Assembly: GCF_003182135.1 (NCBI RefSeq)
Contig: NZ_QGTL01000003.1
Coordinates: forward strand, 310,001-374,000
Source of the DNA: Nocardia neocaledoniensis
GTDB taxonomy: Bacteria > Actinomycetota > Actinomycetes > Mycobacteriales > Mycobacteriaceae
Direction of reading: 5' to 3'
DNA length: 64,000 bases
Below the pieces are notes generated by a model. The model was not told the DNA's origin and did not search any database. It worked only from the letters and a program-made list of their open reading frames with translations. Below are positions 53,101 to 62,100 of the stretch, in pieces. The position numbers and the translations under genes were made by a program. Every line of letters begins with the position of its first letter. Position 1 is the first letter of the stretch.

Positions 53101-56100
53101 GAACTTGATCTGCAGCTGGTCGTACTCGCCGCCGGGCGCGTCGGGCGTCGCGTCCTTCACTGTGGTCAGCGGCAGTCCGGCGCTGTGGCCGAGCATCGAC
53201 TGACCGGCGCCGTCGAGGCTGGAACCGGAGGGATACTTCGGGTTCTCGCCGTGGTAGCCACGATTGACGAGACGATCCCAGAGCCTGCGCAGCCAGTTCT
53301 TCTTCGGCGGCACCTCGACTGCCTGCTCGGTGGCCGTCCGGAACGGCTTCGGCTCGCGATGCGCGACCGGCTCGAGATGCCACGAATCGGGTCCGTCGGC
53401 GACCAGCCGCACCAGCACCTTGTCGCCGTCGACGTCCAGCGACATCACGCGGTCGTCGAGGTCGTTGCGCACCATCTGATACAGATGCGCCATATCGCCG
53501 GCGTCGCGGGTCACCGCCGCACGCAACCGGTTGATGTCGTCGGCGGCGCGCGTGAGGCCGGGGTCGGCGGGCAGACCCAGCCGGGCCGCCCACCGCCGCG
53601 CGACGGCCTCGCGCATGGCACGCTGCTGCGGATCGGTCGCGGCCTCGGCATGGCGCACCGCGGCCGCGAACGCCTCGACCGCGCCCGCCCGCATCAACTG
53701 GCGATACCGCGCGGCGTCGAGGGCACCCGGATCGCTCAGATCCACGCCGAACCGGGCGGCCAGGCGATCCATCGCCTGCTGCGCGGGCTCGATCCGGGGG
53801 CCGCCCGGCTGGCGCGCACCGTCTTCCGGCGGCAGGATCGAGGACGGCTGCAGCGGTGTGGCCTGCGGATTCGGCTCCGGATCGGTGCCGAGCGCGGGGC
53901 GCGCGCCGTCGTCGAGTCCGGCCCGACGCAGGTCCTCGGCGATCTCGGACCGCACCTCGGGGTCACCCTCGACGCGCCACTGGTCGAGGCCGTCCTGCAG
54001 CTCGTCCACATCGAGCGGCTCGTAGTCGTCCGGGTACCGCATCGGCTTGCCGAGCTCGGCATCGGGATCCAGTGCGCTGTCGAGGAAGCCCCGCGCCCGC
54101 GCCATGTCGGCGATCTCCGCCAGCGCGCCCAGCGGATCACGCTGACCCGTCAGCGCCTCCCCCAGACCCAGCGCCTCGGCCAGCCTGCGCACCTGCTCGG
54201 CCTGCTCCGGGGTGAGCGGAGGCGTATCGGCGTGGGCGGAGGGCGGCAGGTCGCTCAGTTCCCGCAGGAACTGGTGAACGTCGTTGAGCAAATCCCTGCG
54301 CTGGTAGGCACGTTCGGGCGCGGCGCCGGCCTCAGCGCCGGGTTCCGCACCGTCGCCGACCGGCTGATCCAGCCCGGCGTCGCCGGGCACGGCCAGTTCG
54401 GCAGGCTTCGGCACAGCGAAGTCGAACGGCGACGAATTCTTCGACGGCTCTTCAGGTTCCGGGCTGGGCGCCGTCGGCGGACGGGACGGCGGCTTGGACG
54501 GCGGGCCACCCGGGGTGCTCGCCGCGGGCGGCTCGCCCGAGCCGTCGTCGTCATCACGCGAACCGTCGCGGTCGGTCTCCGGTCCAGGGTCCTCGGCAGG
54601 CGTCCGGTCGCCACCGTCGACAGGCTGTTCCCCACCCTGACGCTCGACGGCCGCGGCGAACCTGGCGGCCATCTCCGCACGGGCGGCGTCGAATTCCTGC
54701 TGGGCCCGCAGATACGACTCGAGCGCCCGCGCGTCGGCCAGCGCCTCGGCGTCGAGATCCTCGGGCCGCGTCTGCGTGGCCTCGGCCAGCTCGGCGCGCA
54801 GCGCGTCGAACTTCTGCTGCGCGGCGAGGAAGGACTCGAGCGCGGCCAAATCCGCCGCACGCACGGCCATGTCGTCGTCGGAGTCGTCGCCACGCCGGGC
54901 TGCGGCCTCGGCGTCCCTGGCCGCCAGTTCCTCGAATCTGGAAGCGATTTCGGCCTGCGCCGCCTCGAATTCCCGCTGGGCGCGCAGATAAGACTCCAGC
55001 GCGGCCATATCGGCGTCGACACCGTCGAGATCGCGCAGCGTGTCGTCCAGCGCGGCGTCGGCCTGGTCGGCGCGCCGCTCGTCGGCCTGATCGTGCAGCC
55101 GGTTCTGCCGTTCGACGGCAGCGTCGATCGCCGCCAGCGGATCGACCGGCTCCCCCGGCCCGACCAGATCGTCCAGCGAGGGCATCGGTTCGGCCAGTTC
55201 GTCGGCGACCTCGTCCAGCTTGCGCAGCGTCTCGTCGAGCTTCGCGTCGGCGCGGTCGTCGAGGTCGGTGCCGCGTTCGGGCGGTACCTCCGCGTCGGGA
55301 CGGCTCGGCTCCGGCTCGATCGGTCGCGGACGGCCGCCTTCCGGACCAGCGGGCAGACCGCGACGCCCCTCGGGCAGCTCCGCGGGCCGCGGGCCGGGGT
55401 GCTCCCTGGCCGGGCTGCCCTCGGCGGGCGGCAGATCCGCCGCAGGCCGGTAGAACTCGTCGGTCAGTGCCTTCAGCTGCTCGATCTGCTCGGTCCTGAG
55501 GCGGATCTCCGCGCGGATGGCGGCGATCTCGGCGGCCAGCTTCTCCGGGCTCAGGCCCTCGTGCTTCTCGATCTTGCCGTCGCGGTACGCCTCGTAGATC
55601 TCGACGAACTTCGCGTCGTCGGCGGTGGAGACATCCACCCCGACCAGCCGCGCCCAGTCCCGATTCGGCTGCGGCCGTGGATCATTCGGGTCAGCGGGTC
55701 GGTCGGCGCCGTAGGAGCGGGCGACGTTGTCGGCGACCTGGGCGGCGAAGTCGAGCGGATCGGCGCCCGGTTCGGCGGCGCCGACCACATCGCGCAGGCC
55801 GTGGATCGCGCCGGGATCATAGATGTGCGGGTCGCCGGTGGTGCGCGGATCGGCTGCCCTGGTGCCCGCCGGGTGATCGGTGTACGGGTCGACGCGCATC
55901 AGCACGTCGGCGTAGGCGGCCAGCGCGTCGCGCACATAGTCGCCCGCGCCGCGCCGGTTCAGCCGCGTGACGAGCTTGCGCAGCTTGGCCGGGTCGATGC
56001 CGCTGTCGGCCGGGCCGACCTTCGACCGGCCGGTCACCGGGTCGGTCTTGCTGACCTTCGGCCGCAGCGCCTCCGGATTCTCCGGGCTCAGTGCCCTGAT

Positions 56101-59100
56101 CAGCGCTTCCTGCGCCGCCTTGACCGCGGCGTCGTCGACATTGCGCAGCTGCTGCGAGTACCCGGCCGTCTTGTCCGGCTCGCGCTGCTGCCCGTCGAGC
56201 AGATCCTCGAATTGCTGCTGACGGGTGCCGCGCCGCTGCTTCGGATCCACCAGCGCCTCGGCGATCCGCCGCGGCGTGAGCTCGCCCTCCGGGATGCCGA
56301 GCCGCGTCGCCAGCTGATCGCGCGCGTCACCGACCAGGTAGAAGGTCTCGATGTCGGCCATGGTGCGGGCGTAGTCGGCCAGCGCCTCGGTCTGGCCCGC
56401 GCGCACCGCGTTGTCCAGGTGCAGTGCGCGAATGGTCGCGTCGATGTTGTCCGGATGCAGCGCGGCCGGACCGAGGTGCAGCTCCCGTGCCAGGTCGACG
56501 ATGTCGCGCACCATCTGGGCGCGATCGCGCGGGGTGGGCGGCGGTTCCGGCGCGGGCTGGACCGGGCGCCACTCGCCGTCCTCGCCGCGCATCATCGTCA
56601 CCTGGAGTTCGGCGCCGTCCACCGTGCGCCGGATGTGCTGCACCTCCGGCGTGGCCACCGGGTCGAGGAACTGCCTGCCCGCGCCGTCGGCGTGCACGGC
56701 GCGGAAGTCGGGCCGCAGCACCCCGTTGTCGATGTCGGCCGCGAGTTCGGGGTTGTCGCGCAGCGCGCGGGCCGGTGCCTCTCCCCGGTCGAGCGGGCCG
56801 TCGACCACCAGCAGCCGGTCCGGGCCGCCGTCGGCGTCGGGCACGCGCGCCACCTGATCGCCGTAGGACCTGCCGACCGGCTCCGCGCCGTCGCCCTGCA
56901 GGATCGGCTGCGCGGCGGCGATGAAATCGGCCAGGTTCTGGGCCCGCTGCCGCGCCGAGTCGCGCAGTGCGTCGAGCGTGGGCTCGCGCCGATCGCCCGT
57001 CAGATCGCTCAGATCGCGGCCGAACATCGCTGCCCAGCTGGACAATTCATCGCGCAACTGGTCGCGGCGCAGCGCGTGCTCGAAGAACTCGCGTGCCCGC
57101 GCCTCGTCGCGACCGGGTTCCCGGTCGTCGGAGAAGCTGGCCCATTCGGGCAGCCGGTCCGCGCCGTTGCCGACCCGGTCGTAGTCGCGCAGCGCGGTGA
57201 CGCCCTCGAAGGCGACGATCAGGTCGCGCAGGAACCGGCCGAGCGGGTCCTTGTCGAGGAAGCTGACCTCACGTGAGAACGGCACGGGGCGTGGGGCACT
57301 CGTGTCACCCCAGTGGCTCCGCGGCTCAGCGGGGCCCACCTCGTCGTCGAAGTAGTCGTCCTCGTCGCGCGGTTCGTCCGACTCGATCTCGCGCAGCCGG
57401 TCCGGCTGGTTCAGCGTCCTATCGTCGGGTGCGGGCGCCGGGTCCGCGGGATGGTCCGCGCGCCGGTAGGGGCGGGTCTGTTCCTCGTCGGCGCGGCGGG
57501 CCGCGTCGGCCAGGCCCTCGATCGCGCCGATCTCGCGCAGCAGCCGATGGCTCTGGCGGTCGATCGCCCGGCGCAGATCCTGCGGTCCCTCGCCGTCGAG
57601 GTCGATGCCGAGCCGCTCGGCCATCTCGGTCAGCGTCTCGCCCTCGGGCGGCGGACCCTGCTGCTCCGGCTTCGTCTCCGGCGGCGGGATGGGCGCGTCC
57701 TCCATGGCCCGCGCCTCGTCGGTGTCGACGAGCCCGTTGAATTCCAGATCGTCGATCAGGTCCTGGCGCAGCCGCGGATCCCGCGCGTTGTCGAACAGTT
57801 CCTTCAGGATGTCGCGGGCCTCGTCGGCATCCATCCGGTTCGCCCGCAACTCGCTGACCACGGTCTCGCGCACGTCGTTCGGGTTCGCGTCGCTGATCCA
57901 CGGCCGATACTCCGTGCCGTCCGGGAAATACACCGGCTGGTAGTTCCCGGCCGAGTCCGCCTGCCTGCCGAGCACCGGACCGATGAAGGGAATGTTCTCG
58001 CGGTTGTGATACCAGGTGAGTCCCTCACGGCCGATCCGCGCCACATTCAGCGCGGGATCGCCCGGCCCCGGCGGCGGCGCGCCGATCACGGGACCGTCGA
58101 CCGGCGGCGGCGCGGGCTGCGCCGGTGTCGGTGCCGGATCGGAAATCAGCTGCGCCCCACCGGTCACCCCGTCGCGCAGGGCGGTCTGCCCCCGATGATC
58201 GAGACCAGACCCCGACGGGTACTTCAGATTGAGCCCCGCGTAGCCCGCGTTGAGATCATCGACCAGCTTCCGCAGAACATTCCGGTTGTCGATCTCGCGA
58301 ATGTTCGCGTCGCTACGCGCGGGCGAATTCTGCGCCGCCTCGTCCCCGTCGTTGCGCGCGACCACCCACTGCCCGTCGGCCAGCTGAATGTGCAGCGCGA
58401 CGACGTCCCCGTTTGGACCGAGTTCGACGCGTACTTCCCGCTGGGGCGGTTCGGGTTCGGCGAAATCGGGTTGGCGCCGGGTGGATTCGTCGTCGTCAGC
58501 GCCCATCCAGTCGGTGTCGTCGGTGTCGGATTCCGGCCGATCCGGCGTGTCCGTGCTGTCCTCGGGTACGTTCATGTAGTCGGTGGTGACGTCGTTGTCC
58601 ACGGACCGGGCGATCGTGGCGGGATCAGCGTCGAAGGGCAACGGAACATCGGCGAGCAGGTCGACGCCGTCGCGGGACAGCAGCAGCTCGGTGACGGTGA
58701 TCGTCCCGTCGGCATCGGCATGCACCAGCTTGTATTCGACCCGAAGCGTGCCGTCCTCCATCGCCTCGCGCAGCTGTTCCGCCGCGTCGCGGATCGCCCG
58801 GCCTTCGGGGCTGTCGGGATCGATGCCTCGCGCACGCATCTGCTCGGGTGTCTCGTTGAGCAAGCGAACGAGATTGCGGTCCTTGTTCAGAATGTGGCGC
58901 AGGTATTCGGGTGAACCCTGTTCGGCGCTGATGACCTTGGAGCCTCCGAGGGTGGAGCCGACGCCCTTCGCCTCCACGATCAACAACGTCGGCCCGGAAT
59001 CCCCTTCTCCACGCGGGACGAACGACGCGATGTCCACCACGCCGGCGCCGTCGAACGCGCCGTCGAAGGGCGAGAGCTTGACCGCGCCGGGCCGGGCATC

Positions 59101-62100
59101 CGGATCGAGCGCGTAGTCGAGCCCAGCCAGCTCACCGAGCTTCTTCGATACCTCGATCATTTCGCGTCCGAGGTCGTTGTATTCGATGGCGACGTCCCGC
59201 AGATCCTTGAGCAGGTCGAGCTTGCGGATCTTTTCTTCCGTGCTCAACGTGGTGTCGGCGCGGACCTCCTGCCGCAGGCTCGCGATCTTCTCCGACAACG
59301 CCTTCGGCGCGAGTTCGTGCTTGTCCTCCAGCGCGAACTCTTTCATGAGCTTGCCGAGCTCTTTACCGACATTGTTGCGCTCGGTTTGCAGCTCGACACG
59401 CCGGTCGGACGCCTCGCTCAACTCCGACGCTCGATCAGGATCGCGCATCTCGTGGGGCTCCGAATCGCCCAGCTGCACGCGATGTCGGTACTCGCCACCG
59501 GTGAGATGATCCTTGACGAAACCGCTGGAGTCGTACAGCCGGAAGTCGACATTGCGTTTGGTTCCGGGCGGATCGTCGTTGTGGTGCCAGGTTCCGTCCG
59601 GGTCCCGATAGCTGTCAGGCCGATCGCCCGGCCGGTGCAACAGCCCGTCGTCCCCACGCACCATCCCCGGCGGCACCGGCTCATCGGACCCGCGATCCGG
59701 GCTCGCGACATCGTCGTCGTCGCCCATGAAGTCCATGTCCGGGGGGTACTCGGGCGAGACGAGTCGCGGCTCGATGACCTTGCCCTCACCGGCGGCCCGT
59801 TCGATGTCGGCGTGACGGATCGGGTCGACGCGGGGAGCGCCCTCGTCGATGATGTGGCCCGCCGTGCTCTCGGTGCCCTGCACCACCCTGGTGCAGTTGG
59901 CGCAGCACGGCGCTTCGGCGCCCTTGCTCGGCACGTACGGCGAGTTGAGGATCGAGGCCAGACCGTCGAAGTCCGTCGGGAGCTGGTCGTCGGGACCGCG
60001 CTGCTGGTTGAGCAGTTCCCGGTCGTGCAGCGCGGCGTTGGTGCCGCGGATCTCGGCGTGCCCGAGGGGGTTGTCCGAGTGCGGGAAGTAGTCGGAGTCG
60101 CCGCCGTTGTGGTAGACGTCCGTGGGGTCCTGGTACTGGGAGACGTTGTCGTGCAACGTCGGATGCAGATCGTTGGGGTGGATCCGCTGCTCGGAGGTGC
60201 CGTTGGCGGCCTCGTACACGCGACCGGTGAGGCGGTCGATGGTGATGGACGAGACGTGGCCGCGCCGCTTCGCCGGAAGGCGCTCGGCTTCGGCCTTTTC
60301 CAAACGCTTGGCCGGCGAGTTTCCGGCGTCGGCTTCGGCCTTGTCGGCGGCGAGGAAGTTGTTGAGATCGTTCTTGGCCGTTTCGGCCTTCTTCTTGGCC
60401 GCCTCCAGCGCCTTCTCCGCGTCACGCACGAGCTGGTCGCCGTTTTCGGCGCCGTTGTCGCGGGCGTTCTGGGCCTCTTTGAGCTTGATGTTGGCATCGC
60501 GAACCTCACGGCCCGCCGCGGCCTTTCCGTCCGCCAGCGCCTTCTGCTGGGCCTTGTGCTGCTCGTATTCGGCGACAAGGGCCGCGTCCGGGGTGGACGC
60601 GTCGACGAATGCACGCCCGCGCTCCTCGCTGAGCCGATGCGAGAACTCGTCGATCGGTTCCCCGCCGACATGGGTGATCCGGGGCGGTTCGCCCGCGGTC
60701 TGCACCATCGGGTCGTTCGGATCGAGCACACCGAGCAGATGCGCGTCCACCCCGGGCGTCCGGCTGAACGGCACGGTGGATACCCCGACCTCGGGTGTCA
60801 GGAACGACATAGCGGCCGGGCGGGTCGGCGCCTCGTCGTCGCTCATGAAATCGACCAGATCGCGATCCAGCGGCGGAGCGTCCCCGTCGAGCGGGCCGAG
60901 GTCGCGCGGATCGGCATGGCCGGCATCCGGCCCCAGCGAGGAGAGGTCGTCGGGCACGGACACCGGTTCGGGGCTGAAGGTGCGCCACTTGCCGCCGCGA
61001 TCGACCACCGGCTCCGAACCGGGTTCCTGCCGCACGCCCACGCGATCGGTGGGCGCAGTGACGTCGGCGCCGAGCGCGTCGGCGATGTACTGAGCCCAGC
61101 CATTGACGTCGCCCGCGAAGCACGACACCAGCCGAATCGGAGTGCCCGGCACGTAGTTCGGGTTGCTGCGGATGGCGTCGACGATGTCCTGCGGGTGCAC
61201 CGGGTCACCGTTGCTCGGCGTCACCGAGCCGTCGCGGCGCCCGTGGACGACCACGTCGTGGGCGCCGTCGTTGCGCACGTTGTGGCTGACGCGATGGGTG
61301 CGCGCGTCCTCGCCGATCGCCGTCCCCGTGGGGTGGTGGACGACGCCCTGACCGTTGGGCAGGCGGGTGTCGTAGACGGGTCCGTTGTCGTCGGGCTCCG
61401 GCTGTCGGCGGTCATCGCCGTCGGCACGATCCCGCGGCGTCGTGGTGTCGTCGGTGCCAGCGCGGCCGGGGCGACCAGTCTCCGGACCGGACCGGGCTGG
61501 GCTCGCTCCAGGCTCCGCGCCGATGATCGGCACGACCGGCGCGATCTCGGACAGCGGATCGGATTCCGAGGTGTCCCTGGCACGCACCGGCTCGGCGGTG
61601 ACCTCGGACTCCGGGCGCACCGGCGGCGCTTCGCCGGGCGCGGCCTGCAAACCTTGCAACGGAGTCTCGGCCGGCCCCGCCCCGCGCTGTTCGCCGACAC
61701 CGGCGCGGCTCTCGCCCTCGGGACGGCTGGTCGGTGCGCCGGGTTCCTCGGCAGTACCTTGCGGATCCGCCACCCCGGACTCGTCGACGGTGGGGCTGTC
61801 GGTCCTGACTTCCGGTGCGCCGGAACGGATATCGGAACCGGACTGCACACCATCCGGCGTGCCGGACCGCACCTCCGGAGCGCCGGGACGCGCCCCCGGC
61901 TGGGTGCCCTGATTCGGCGTCGTCGACTGCTGGCCCGGCGTCGACTGCTGAGCGGGCGTGGATTGCGCTGGCGTGGAGGGCGATTGGGTGGGGGTCGCCG
62001 AGGGCTGACCGGTGGTCGGCGTCGCGCCCTGCCCGGTGACCGGCGCCTGCCCGGTCGCGGTGGGCGACGGCCCCCCGGTCGCGGCCGGTCCGGCGCCTGT

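Noticed and set aside
51910..57276. 1788-codon open frame on the plus strand, antisense to the giant gene
   Set aside because: In DNA this GC-rich, antisense frames stay open by codon bias. The translation is Arg/Gly/Ala-rich without motifs, while the minus-strand frame gives coherent domains and repeats.
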